The notes under the pieces: model-generated
Told to the model about the DNA's origin: nothing
Databases searched by the model: none
The model's input: the letters and a program-made list of their open reading frames with translations, nothing else
Assembly (NCBI GenBank): GCA_937920455.1
Contig: CALETX010000264.1
Coordinates: 1-6,163, forward strand
Reading direction: 5' to 3'
Origin: an uncultured bacterium
GTDB lineage: Bacteria; Verrucomicrobiota; Kiritimatiellia; UBA8416; CALETX01
DNA length: 6,163 nt
Shown: positions 1 through 6,163 of the stretch, piece after piece
How the letters are laid out: each line of letters starts with the position of its first letter
Position numbering within the stretch: position 1 is the first letter of the stretch
Made by a program: the position numbers and the translations under genes

Positions 1-2144
1 GCGAAGGAGTGGCTTCACAGGTGTTGCGCAATCTGGGTCTGGATCTGGAGCGGGTGAGGATCGAGGTCATGAAGGAACTCGATCCGAATTTCGAGCCTCC
101 TGAAGAAGTGGAGGCGGCGGATGAGAAGCCCAGGCAGCAGCAGAAGAAGGAAAAGGCTGAGGGCAAGACTCCGGCGCTTAACGCTTTCGGCAGGGACTTG
201 ACCGAACTGGCGCGGAAGGGCGAGATTGATCCAGTCATAGGCAGGCAGAACGAGCTTGAGCGCGTGATACAGATTCTTTGCAGGCGGACGAAGAACAATC
301 CTGTGCTTTTGGGAGAAGCGGGGGTTGGCAAGACGGCTGTGGTGGAAGGGCTTGCGAGGCTGATAGCGGCTGGTGATGTGCCTGAGATCATGAGAGGCAA
401 GAGGGTGGTAACGCTTGACATGGCGTTGATGATTGCAGGGACAAAGTATCGCGGTCAATTTGAGGAGCGTATCAAGGCGGTGATGGACGAGATACGGCGA
501 TCGAAGAACGTGATTTTGTTTATAGATGAGCTGCACACGATTGTGGGCGCCGGAGCCGCCGAGGGCGCCATGGACGCATCGAATATCATAAAGCCGGCGC
601 TTGCTCGCGGCGAACTGCAGTGCATAGGCGCCACGACTATGGCCGAGTACCGCAAGTACATAGAGAAGGACGCGGCGCTTGAGAGGAGGTTTCAGCCTGT
701 TCGTGTTGATGAGCCTTCGGTTGATGAAACGATAGAGATTCTCAAGGGCATCAAGGAGCGGTACGAGGCGCATCACGGCGTGAAATATTCTGAGGATGCG
801 CTTATTGCCGCGGCGCGTCTCACGCACAGGTATGTGACCGGCAGGTATCTCCCTGACAAGGCGATTGACGCGATAGACGAGGCCGGCGCCCGGGTCAGGG
901 TTGCGGCAACGACCCGCTCGCCCGAACTTCGCGCGCGGGAGACTGAGGTCGAGAAGATAAGGCTTGAGAAGGAAAAGGCCATATCGGAGCAGCGTTTTGA
1001 GGAGGCTGCCCGTTTGAGAGATCTGGAGCGGCGGGAGCGCGAACGGCTGGAAGCGATGGTCAACGAATGGCGCGTTGCGCACAAGGACGACAAACTCGTT
1101 GTCACGGAGGACGATATTGTTGTGGTGGTTTCCAGGGCCAGCGGTGTTCCGCTCAAGAAGGCCGACGACAAGGAGCTTGCGAGGCTGCTTGATATGGAAG
1201 CGGAGCTTGCGAAAGCGGTCATTGGTCAGGATGCGGCGGTGTCGGCTGTTGCCAGAGCGCTACGCAGATCTCGGGCCGACCTGAAGGATCCGCGCAGGCC
1301 GATCGGTTCCTTCATATTTCTTGGTCCCACTGGTGTGGGGAAAACCTTGCTTGCAAAGGCGCTGGCTGAGTTCATGTTCGGATCCAGTGATGCGCTTGTT
1401 CAGCTGGATATGTCCGAATACATGGAGAAGTTCACGGCGTCCCGGCTTGTCGGCTCGCCGCCAGGTTATGTTGGGCATGAGGAAGGCGGCCAGTTGACGG
1501 AGAAGGTGCGCCGCCGTCCCTACTGCGTCGTTCTTTTCGATGAGGTTGAGAAGGCGCATCCGGACGTGATGAACATGCTGCTTCAGATACTGGACGAGGG
1601 GCGGCTGACGGACAGCTTGGGCAGAACGGTGGATTTTCGAAACTCGATCATCATTCTGACTTCGAATCTCGGCGTTGATTTGGGCAAGAAGGCAGGCGTT
1701 GGGTTTGTTCAGCGCGGCGCCGCATCAGAGCAGGAGCAGTTGAAGAATGAAATGATCGAGCAGGCCAGGAAGGTATTCAAGCCTGAGTTGATCAACAGAT
1801 TTGACGATGTCATTGTTTTCAGACGTCTGACAAGAGACGATGCCGCCCGGATTTTGGACAATGAGATGGAGAAGGTTAACGCTCGGCTGCGCGCGAAGGG
1901 CAAGACGGTTGTGCTGTCGGATGCGGCGCGGCGATTTCTCCTCGACAAGGGGTTTGACGACGCTCTTGGCGCGAGACCCTTGCGCAGGGCGGTAGAGAAA
2001 TATGTTGAGGACCCGCTTTCTGAGGAGCTTCTGAAAGGTGGTCTTGAGGGAGCCGATCCTGTGGAGGCGGACGTGGAAGGGGAAAGATTGCGTTTTCGGC
2101 AGAGGTCTGCGCTTGGCGCGGCTTCGCAGGAAAACCTGCTGTAA
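1..2144 (+). CDS. clpC: ATP-dependent Clp protease ATP-binding subunit ClpC (5' partial)
   Basis: HSP100/Clp AAA+ unfoldase that threads substrates into ClpP in the cytoplasm. The gene is cut by the left edge: the first full codon is at 3, and the reading E-G-V-A-S-Q-V-L matches the end of the ClpC N-terminal repeat domain, so the GTG at 9 is internal, not a start. Counting that GTG as residue 1, a charged linker (about 24-55) precedes AAA+ domain 1: Walker A GEAGVGKT (102-109), pore loop around KYRG (146-149), Walker [10 protein letters not shown] (168-176), arginines 226-227. A short coiled M domain (about 301-355) with a UVR-like motif (about 321-342) identifies ClpC rather than ClpB. Domain 2 has Walker A GPTGVGKT (439-446), pore loop GYVG (486-489), Walker [12 protein letters not shown] (507-517), sensor TSN (551-553), a VGF tripeptide (564-566) where ClpC carries its ClpP-docking loop, and sensor 2 GARPLRR (654-660). 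All catalytic motifs look intact. rpsP follows after 43 bases. Confidence 0.96.
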   Translation, partial: EGVASQVLRNLGLDLERVRIEVMKELDPNFEPPEEVEAADEKPRQQQKKEKAEGKTPALNAFGRDLTELARKGEIDPVIGRQNELERVIQILCRRTKNNPVLLGEAGVGKTAVVEGLARLIAAGDVPEIMRGKRVVTLDMALMIAGTKYRGQFEERIKAVMDEIRRSKNVILFIDELHTIVGAGAAEGAMDASNIIKPALARGELQCIGATTMAEYRKYIEKDAALERRFQPVRVDEPSVDETIEILKGIKERYEAHHGVKYSEDALIAAARLTHRYVTGRYLPDKAIDAIDEAGARVRVAATTRSPELRARETEVEKIRLEKEKAISEQRFEEAARLRDLERRERERLEAMVNEWRVAHKDDKLVVTEDDIVVVVSRASGVPLKKADDKELARLLDMEAELAKAVIGQDAAVSAVARALRRSRADLKDPRRPIGSFIFLGPTGVGKTLLAKALAEFMFGSSDALVQLDMSEYMEKFTASRLVGSPPGYVGHEEGGQLTEKVRRRPYCVVLFDEVEKAHPDVMNMLLQILDEGRLTDSLGRTVDFRNSIIILTSNLGVDLGKKAGVGFVQRGAASEQEQLKNEMIEQARKVFKPELINRFDDVIVFRRLTRDDAARILDNEMEKVNARLRAKGKTVVLSDAARRFLLDKGFDDALGARPLRRAVEKYVEDPLSEELLKGGLEGADPVEADVEGERLRFRQRSALGAASQENLL

Positions 2145-2177
2145 ATGGCGCGGGAGCAATTACACTGCCGCGTTTCG

Positions 2178-2185
2178 AGGAGGGG
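2178..2185 (+). promoter_or_regulatory. Strong Shine-Dalgarno sequence of rpsP
   Basis: AGGAGGGG lies just before the ATG at 2188, four bases after the AGGAGG core. It is the best ribosome binding site in the window and selects the start at 2188 over start codons further upstream in the same frame, which lie inside clpC. Confidence 0.85.
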
Positions 2186-2187
2186 TA

Positions 2188-2442
2188 ATGGCTGTAAAAA
2201 TCAGACTAACGAGGGTCGGTGCGAAGAACGACATAACCTTTCGTGTGGTTGCGACGGATTCGCGTTCGCCGCGAGGTGGGCGTTATCTGGAGTTGCTTGG
2301 TTGGTATGACCCGCGCAAGAATGGCGTTAACTACAGTTTGAAGCTTGACCGGATAGACGCGTGGCTTGCGAAAGGCGCCATACCAACGGAGACTGTGCGG
2401 AGCCTCATAAAGAAGGCCAGGAAGGCCAAGGAATCGGCCTAG
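2188..2442 (+). CDS. rpsP: 30S ribosomal protein S16
   Basis: S16 is a small-subunit protein that binds 16S rRNA early in 30S assembly. The 84-residue product has the usual family length. It starts MAVKIRLTRVGAKN, continues with TDSRSPRGGRYLELLGWYDP (24-42) as in S16 proteins, and ends in a basic tail (KKARKAKESA). The reading frame stays open upstream into clpC, but the ATG at 2188 is preferred because the protein then begins as the family does and a strong Shine-Dalgarno sequence sits before it. It lies 43 bases after clpC and about 33 bases before trmD, at the head of the translation cluster. The khpA and rimM genes that often follow rpsP in other bacteria are absent here. No promoter is evident in the gap, so it is probably read through from clpC or from a promoter inside the clpC 3' end (inference). 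Confidence 0.97.
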   Translation: MAVKIRLTRVGAKNDITFRVVATDSRSPRGGRYLELLGWYDPRKNGVNYSLKLDRIDAWLAKGAIPTETVRSLIKKARKAKESA

Positions 2443-2475
2443 CGGCCGCCTGTGAGATAGCCTCGGGTTTTGCAA

Positions 2476-3168
2476 ATGGGAGAAATCCTGGCGATTGACG
2501 TGATCACGATTTTCCCGGGGATGCTCAAGGGGTTCCTTGAGGAGAGCATGGTCAGGAGGGCCGTTGATCAGGGACTTGTGCGGATCCGGGTGATTGATCT
2601 TCGAAGATTTGCGAAGGGGAAACACAGGACGACGGACGATCGCCCCTACGGCGGAGGTCCAGGCATGGTTATGAAGCCGGAGCCGATTTTTGAGGCAGTG
2701 GAGTCGGTCATGGAAGCCGGCGCAAGGGTGATTCTGATGACGCCGCAGGGCCGGATGTTCCGTCAGTCGGTGGCCGAGGAGCTGGCGCGCGAGAGGCATC
2801 TGATATTTATTTGCGGTCATTACGAGGGGGTGGATGAAAGGGTTTCGGAAGCTCTTGTGAACGACGAGATTTCAATTGGGGATTACGTGCTGACGAATGG
2901 CGTGGTGCCTGCGGCCGTGGTGATTGACGCCGTGGTGCGGCTGGTGCCGGGGGTTTTGGGAGGCGAGGGAGCGACAGAAGAGGAGTCTTTTCGAGGAGGA
3001 TTGTTGGAGTATCCCCAGTACACGAGGCCGCCGGAGTACAGGGGGATGAAAGTGCCTGAGGTTTTGCTTTCGGGCAACCATGATGAGATAGCCCGGTGGC
3101 GTCGGGAGCAAGCGCTTGCCAGAACGCGGCGTCGCAGGCCCGATCTTTTGAGCGGCAATGGGGGGTAA
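2476..3168 (+). CDS. trmD: tRNA (guanine-N1)-methyltransferase TrmD
   Basis: TrmD is a SPOUT-class dimeric enzyme that uses S-adenosylmethionine to methylate N1 of G37 in tRNAs with G36, preventing +1 frameshifts. From the ATG at 2476 the product is 230 residues, slightly shorter than E. coli TrmD because the C-terminal tail ends soon after RRRPDLL. Visible motifs: [10 protein letters not shown] (7-16), [14 protein letters not shown] (57-70), TPQG (89-92), [11 protein letters not shown] (112-122), and the trefoil-knot cofactor segment [11 protein letters not shown] (132-142), followed by the arginine (155) equivalent to Arg154 of H. influenzae TrmD. The position of the proposed catalytic base, Asp169 there, is Glu170 here (EEESF). 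The C-terminal part has [20 protein letters not shown] (179-198) and SGNHDEI. The start is uncertain: TTG at 2470 and ATG at 2476 lack a good Shine-Dalgarno sequence, while CTG at 2488 has GGGAG five bases upstream and would give the family-like start M-A-I-D-V. The stop directly abuts the rplS start. Confidence 0.95.
   Translation: MGEILAIDVITIFPGMLKGFLEESMVRRAVDQGLVRIRVIDLRRFAKGKHRTTDDRPYGGGPGMVMKPEPIFEAVESVMEAGARVILMTPQGRMFRQSVAEELARERHLIFICGHYEGVDERVSEALVNDEISIGDYVLTNGVVPAAVVIDAVVRLVPGVLGGEGATEEESFRGGLLEYPQYTRPPEYRGMKVPEVLLSGNHDEIARWRREQALARTRRRRPDLLSGNGG
2478..2482 (+). promoter_or_regulatory. Possible Shine-Dalgarno site for a CTG start of trmD
   Basis: GGGAG ends five bases before the CTG at 2488. 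If used, it would make CTG the true start of trmD and leave the ATG at 2476 untranslated. Neither TTG 2470 nor ATG 2476 has a purine-rich site at a suitable distance; their upstream bases read CCTCGGGTTTTGCAA. This rests on spacing and family alignment only. Confidence 0.4.
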
Positions 3169-3597
3169 ATGCATATGGAAGAGACAAAAGCAGCATCGGC
3201 ATCCGCGAACGCGCTGTCCAAGGGTGTAACGCATTCATTCAGTGTTGGCGACACCGTTGTTGTGCATGTGAAAATCAAAGAAGGCGACAAGGAGAGAATA
3301 CAGCCTTTCCGCGGCGTCGTGATATCCCGGCGCGGGCGGGCCGGCGAGGAGATGTTCACCGTGCGGAAAATCTCGCACGGCGTGGGGGTGGAAAGAATTT
3401 TCCCTGTAAACTGTCCGAGCATTGCCCGGGTTGATGTTGAAAGTTCCGCCCGGGTGCGCCGGGCCAAGCTGTATTATCTGCGAAGGGCGAGGGGCAAAGC
3501 CACGCGCCTCGAGGAGAAAATGGGCGGAGAAGATGCCAGGTCGGCAGCCGGCGGGGGTGAGATCGGACAGAAGACATTGGCATCAAAGGGCGGTTGA
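3169..3597 (+). CDS. rplS: 50S ribosomal protein L19
   Basis: L19 is a large-subunit protein located near the interface with the 30S subunit. The 142-residue product contains the complete L19 core: [20 protein letters not shown] (24-43), the strand [11 protein letters not shown] (47-57), the signature [20 protein letters not shown] (64-83), and [19 protein letters not shown] (96-114). Both ends are longer than usual: about 20 polar residues precede the core, and about 25 Gly/Ala/Glu-rich residues follow it, where many L19 proteins end near residue 115. The start may be the ATG at 3169, which directly follows the trmD stop, or the ATG at 3175; a run of six G (3160-3165) could serve either, with 3 or 9 bases of spacing. 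The abutting trmD stop suggests translational coupling. The stop overlaps the start of rnhB. Confidence 0.96.
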   Translation: MHMEETKAASASANALSKGVTHSFSVGDTVVVHVKIKEGDKERIQPFRGVVISRRGRAGEEMFTVRKISHGVGVERIFPVNCPSIARVDVESSARVRRAKLYYLRRARGKATRLEEKMGGEDARSAAGGGEIGQKTLASKGG

Positions 3598-4271
3598 AGC
3601 GCAATTTGCTGGAGTACGAACGCAAGTATTGGGCAAAGGGTGTGTCGCGGCTTGCCGGCGTGGACGAAGCCGGCAGAGGGCCGCTTGCCGGGCCGGTGGT
3701 GGCTGCGGCGGTGGTTTTTGATCCGGCCTTTGCCGAGGCGGAAGAGCATCGCCGGCTGGAAGGGCTTACCGATTCGAAGCAGCTGACGCCGCGTCGGAGG
3801 CAATATTTTCACGATCTGTTGCGTGATTGCGCCGAGGTGCAGGTTGGCATGGGCTTTTCCGCGGTGGAAGAGATTGACGAGCTAAATATCCTGCGCGCTA
3901 CGCATCTGGCGATGAGCAGGGCGCTTCAGTCGCTGCCCGCGGCGCCTTCGCATGCGCTGGTTGACGGTCTGCCGCCGCGCGGATTGCCTTTTCCGTCTGA
4001 AGCAATCGTGCACGGTGACTCGCTGAGCCTTTCGATTGCGGCGGCCAGCGTGATGGCAAAAGTAGCGCGCGACCGCATCATGTCCGAGTTTGATCTTCTC
4101 TATCCCGAATACGGATTTGGCAAACACAAGGGCTACGGATCGCCGGCTCACATTCAGGCGCTGCTTGAGCATGGTCCGTGTCCTATCCATCGAAGGAGTT
4201 TCAGGCCGGTTCGGGAGGCGATTGAGATTCGGGAAATGCGCAGAAGGCAGGGCAGTGGTCTGTTATGCTGA
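3594..4271 (+). CDS. rnhB: Ribonuclease HII
   Basis: RNase HII cuts DNA 5' of embedded ribonucleotides, starting ribonucleotide excision repair, and also cleaves RNA in RNA/DNA hybrids. The 225-residue product has the type 2 RNase H motifs in order: [15 protein letters not shown] (22-36) with metal ligands Asp24 and Glu25 and the GRG ribonucleotide-sensing motif (27-29); TDSKQLT (59-65); ALVDG with Asp124; [20 protein letters not shown] (141-160) with Asp142; and [18 protein letters not shown] (178-195) with the conserved Tyr181, then IHRRSFRPV. The DEDD metal set is complete. An oddity is that the lysine usual before GD is His140, and the Lys/Arg usual after GDS is Leu144. The start is TTG at 3594, overlapping the rplS stop as TTGA, with AAAGGG (3585-3590) upstream; a second TTG at 3606 is possible. 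The last 7 bases overlap yraN. Confidence 0.95.
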   Translation: MKRNLLEYERKYWAKGVSRLAGVDEAGRGPLAGPVVAAAVVFDPAFAEAEEHRRLEGLTDSKQLTPRRRQYFHDLLRDCAEVQVGMGFSAVEEIDELNILRATHLAMSRALQSLPAAPSHALVDGLPPRGLPFPSEAIVHGDSLSLSIAAASVMAKVARDRIMSEFDLLYPEYGFGKHKGYGSPAHIQALLEHGPCPIHRRSFRPVREAIEIREMRRRQGSGLLC

Positions 4272-4696
4272 AATTTCTCAACGGATTGGCGCGCCGATTT
4301 GGGGCGTCTGGTCGGCGGGATTCCGGGCAATGGGGCGAGGATTTGGCTGAGGATTTTTTGCGTAAGAAGGGATATCGGATTCTAGGGCGAAGGGTAAGGG
4401 TGGACAGAAGGGACGAGTTGGACATAATTGCGCGAGATGGCGGCACCGTGGTTTTTGTTGAGGTTAAGACCAGGCAAACGGAACAGTTCGGCAGACCTGC
4501 AAGCGCTGTGGGGGCGCAAAAACGAAGATCTCTGAGCCGCGCGGCAGTGAGATATCTTAAAAAAGCCGGCTGGCCGAGCGTGATGTTCAGGTTCGATGTG
4601 GTGGAGGTGATTGGATGTCCGGGTGCTGGCTCGCCTGAGGTGCGCCACATAGAGAACGCGTTTCTCGTTGACCGGCGCTATGATGTTCCCCTTTGA
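4265..4696 (+). CDS. yraN: UPF0102 / YraN family putative endonuclease-fold protein
   Basis: YraN-family proteins have a restriction-endonuclease-like fold related to Holliday-junction resolvases; their cellular role is poorly defined, and a DNA-processing role is inferred from the fold. The 143-residue product has the expected length and motifs: GQWGEDLAEDFLRKKGYRIL (21-40) with the conserved Glu25, DELDIIARDG (50-59) with Asp53, FVEVKTR (64-70) giving the putative catalytic Glu66-x-Lys68, FGRPASAV (75-82), the helix KRRSLSRAAVRYL, FRFDVVEV (108-115), and a closing HIENAFLVD. The family's usual Gly-Glu before the catalytic Asp is Asp-Glu here, while the presumed catalytic residues are kept. 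The start ATG at 4265 lies inside the rnhB 3' end (7-base overlap) with only a weak, distant purine tract, so translation probably depends on rnhB. Adjacent rnhB and yraN occur in other bacteria, which fits a nucleic-acid role. Confidence 0.92.
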   Translation: MLKFLNGLARRFGASGRRDSGQWGEDLAEDFLRKKGYRILGRRVRVDRRDELDIIARDGGTVVFVEVKTRQTEQFGRPASAVGAQKRRSLSRAAVRYLKKAGWPSVMFRFDVVEVIGCPGAGSPEVRHIENAFLVDRRYDVPL

Positions 4697-4728
4697 CCTG
4701 GAGGGCCTGCGCCTGAGATGAGAAGGCT

Positions 4729-4738
4729 GGGGGGTGAG
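4729..4738 (+). promoter_or_regulatory. Ribosome binding site of the FGE-domain gene
   Basis: GGGGGGTGAG lies just before the ATG at 4741 and includes GGTGA, which pairs with the 16S rRNA 3' end. The TGA inside it (4735-4737) is in frame with the gene and closes the frame upstream, so the ATG at 4741 is the first possible ATG start. Confidence 0.65.
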
Positions 4739-4740
4739 CA

Positions 4741-6163
4741 ATGAGGAAGATTCTTTTGCTGGTCGTTCCTTTGGCATGCGCGCATCTCTGCCGCGCTCTT
4801 GAGAAAAAAGACCTTTCTCCGGAAGCGCAGGATCTGGTCAAGGACTCGAATCGTATCACCGTCATCTTGAAAGACGGAAAAGTGATCGAGGGAATACTGG
4901 TGGTGGAGCGGGCGCAGGACCTTATGGTGAGGGAGAAGAAAGGGGAGGGCATCCAGTTCACGCGCGCCGTCAGCAAGGATGACATCAGGGAGACTAAACG
5001 CGCCGATTTGGCGGACGTGTTTGCGGAAAAACTTCTGGAGGCGAAACCCGATCCCAAGAAGCCGTTTTCGGAGTCAGAGTGCAGGAGGTATCATGCGCTG
5101 TTGGCGGAGTATCTGGCAAAGTGCGCCGGGAACCGTTATTTCGCGGACGTCCGGCGGGTATTTGAGTCTGTTTCCGAAGACCTTGCCAACTATGAAAGAG
5201 GACTTGAGAAGGTCGGGAACGAATGGCTTACGCCCATTTGCGCCGCTGTGAGGACCATGGATCTGCTTTCCGAACAGATGGCCGAACTTGAGAAACGTCC
5301 GGATTTTCGCACCGATTCTCGGATAAGGACCTACTACGAGGGGCTTGACGAAAAGCGCCGCGCGGCGGCCAGGAGGCTGGCAGACATGATGCAGCGTCGT
5401 GTTCCGGCGCTGGTTGCCGAGAAGAAATTCGATGAGGCAGCGCAGGATGTGTGTGATTTTTTGCGCTTCTGGATTGAACGAATTCTGACCACAAACCGAA
5501 TAGAGCATGCCAGAGAGTATTTTCAGGCCATGGACTTTGATTTTGTGGCAAATCTTCAGCGTCTTGTTGTTCAAGGGTACACCAATGCGGGATTTGGGCG
5601 CGAGACGCAAGCAGAAGTCAGTGGCGTACGTGAGAAGGACATGGTTTATGTGCCGGGGGGTTACTTTCTCATGGGGAGGGCTGGCGCCAAGTACGGTGAC
5701 GCGGATTTTCCGATTCATCTTGTTTATGTGAGCCCGTTTCTGATTGACAGGTTCGAGGTATCGAACGCCGAATACAGACGATTTGTAGAAGACACTCGGG
5801 CCAGGGGCGCTGCCGAGTATGAACATCCGGACGCTCCGCCTCTAAAGAAGCACGATGCCGCTTGCTGGTCGTTTCCCGAACTAGCAGGCGATGACCAGCC
5901 TGTGATGGGTGTGGACTGGTTCGACGCTTACGCGTACGCGAAGTGGGCCGGCAAGCGACTTCCAACCGAGGCCGAATGGGAAAAGGCGGCGCGTGGCATG
6001 GACAGCAGAGAATATCCCTGGGGAAATCTTTCACCGGACCGGGCTCCGATCAATTTTGCCGCCGGGCGCAGGTTTGTGGCCCTGGAGATGGATCGTCAAA
6101 ACCCGCCCAAACCACGCGAGGTCAGCTCGGGCGGCGGATGCAGTTGCGTGAAAAAGGCGCCGT
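4741..6163 (+). CDS. Exported FGE-sulfatase (SUMF1-type) domain protein, 3' partial
   Basis: The frame is open from ATG 4741 to the right edge (474 codons, no stop). Residues 1-20 look like a signal peptide: MRK, a hydrophobic stretch LLLVVPLACA, then a possible signal peptidase I site after C-R-A (20); the cysteines do not form a good lipobox. Residues about 38-90 (ITVILKDGKVIEG and following) resemble small beta-barrel, Sm-like segments seen in PVC secreted proteins, a weak call. Residues about 95-290 are charged and probably helical, with no recognised domain. From 301 the FGE-sulfatase domain begins: MVYVPGGYFLMG (301-312), HLVYVSPFLIDRFEVSNAEY (326-345), PVMGVDWFDAYAYAKWAGKR (387-406), LPTEAEWEKAARG (407-419), YPWGN (425-429). 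True FGEs oxidise a sulfatase cysteine to formylglycine; many relatives have other or unknown roles. The catalytic cysteines would lie past the window, so activity cannot be judged. An unusual GGGCSC segment is at 464-469. The gene starts 44 bases after yraN. Confidence 0.85.
   Translation, partial: MRKILLLVVPLACAHLCRALEKKDLSPEAQDLVKDSNRITVILKDGKVIEGILVVERAQDLMVREKKGEGIQFTRAVSKDDIRETKRADLADVFAEKLLEAKPDPKKPFSESECRRYHALLAEYLAKCAGNRYFADVRRVFESVSEDLANYERGLEKVGNEWLTPICAAVRTMDLLSEQMAELEKRPDFRTDSRIRTYYEGLDEKRRAAARRLADMMQRRVPALVAEKKFDEAAQDVCDFLRFWIERILTTNRIEHAREYFQAMDFDFVANLQRLVVQGYTNAGFGRETQAEVSGVREKDMVYVPGGYFLMGRAGAKYGDADFPIHLVYVSPFLIDRFEVSNAEYRRFVEDTRARGAAEYEHPDAPPLKKHDAACWSFPELAGDDQPVMGVDWFDAYAYAKWAGKRLPTEAEWEKAARGMDSREYPWGNLSPDRAPINFAAGRRFVALEMDRQNPPKPREVSSGGGCSCVKKAP

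Noticed and set aside
9..11. GTG as the true start of clpC
   Set aside because: The codons before it continue the conserved E-G-V-A sequence of the ClpC N-terminal domain, so the gene begins outside the window.
15..1082. Long open frame on the minus strand opposite clpC
   Set aside because: Its product is rich in Arg, Leu and His with no recognisable domain, and it lies fully antisense to a well-conserved AAA+ gene, so it is a codon-composition shadow.
2145..2187. Small leader ORF from the ATG just after the clpC stop
   Set aside because: It runs out of frame into rpsP and has no ribosome site or recognisable product.
2423..2440. Inverted repeat AGGCC/GGCCT at the end of rpsP as a possible terminator
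   Set aside because: The stem is only five pairs with an eight-base loop, lies within the coding end, and is not followed by a T run.
2442..2449. GCGGCCGC palindrome after rpsP
   Set aside because: An eight-base palindrome is expected by chance in GC-rich DNA and no vector-like sequence surrounds it.
4668..4684. TTGACC and TATGAT near the yraN end as a promoter for the FGE-domain gene
   Set aside because: The two boxes are only five bases apart, far from the 16-18 base spacing needed, and no other -35-like box sits at the right distance.
5074..5826. Open frame of about 250 codons on the minus strand opposite the FGE-domain gene
   Set aside because: No family resemblance, and the plus strand encodes a clear FGE-sulfatase domain with a signal peptide and ribosome site in the same region.
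5909..6151. Plus-strand open frame overlapping the FGE domain in another frame
   Set aside because: Its translation has no domain signal, while the main frame carries the diagnostic LPTEAEWEKAARG motif there.

Overview
This 6.2 kb window is a compact, one-directional (+ strand) chromosomal block from a moderately GC-rich bacterium. It holds seven genes: the 3' part of an AAA+ unfoldase gene (clpC), the translation and housekeeping cluster rpsP - trmD - rplS - rnhB - yraN, and the 5' part of a secreted protein with a formylglycine-generating-enzyme-like (FGE-sulfatase, SUMF1-type) domain. No tRNA, rRNA, mobile element, CRISPR array, convincing promoter or factor-independent terminator was seen. 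No stretch over 300 bases lacks a gene; the longest gap is about 44 bases.

The window suggests, without proving, a member of the PVC superphylum, for example the Kiritimatiellota, Lentisphaerota or Verrucomicrobiota. The order rpsP-trmD-rplS-rnhB without rimM or khpA is, from memory, also the order in Chlamydia. The last gene fits the large secreted FGE-sulfatase families common in PVC bacteria. Both are inference from general knowledge; no database was searched.

Layout: bases 1-2144 encode the ClpC ATPase, whose N-terminal domain is mostly off the left edge. After 43 bases comes rpsP (S16) with a strong Shine-Dalgarno sequence, then trmD (tRNA m1G37 methyltransferase), whose start is ambiguous. 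rplS (L19) abuts the trmD stop, rnhB (RNase HII) overlaps rplS by 4 bases, and yraN (UPF0102 nuclease-fold protein) overlaps rnhB by 7 bases. This packing implies one polycistronic, translationally coupled unit. After 44 bases the FGE-domain gene begins at 4741 and runs off the right edge with no stop in the window.

Functionally, S16, L19 and TrmD serve ribosome assembly and reading-frame maintenance. RNase HII removes misincorporated ribonucleotides from DNA, and YraN is a putative nuclease. ClpC unfolds proteins for ClpP. The FGE-domain protein is probably exported and looks unrelated in function to the housekeeping block. I see no clearly new system. The most unusual points are the composite FGE-domain protein and some substitutions at normally conserved positions in TrmD, RNase HII and YraN.
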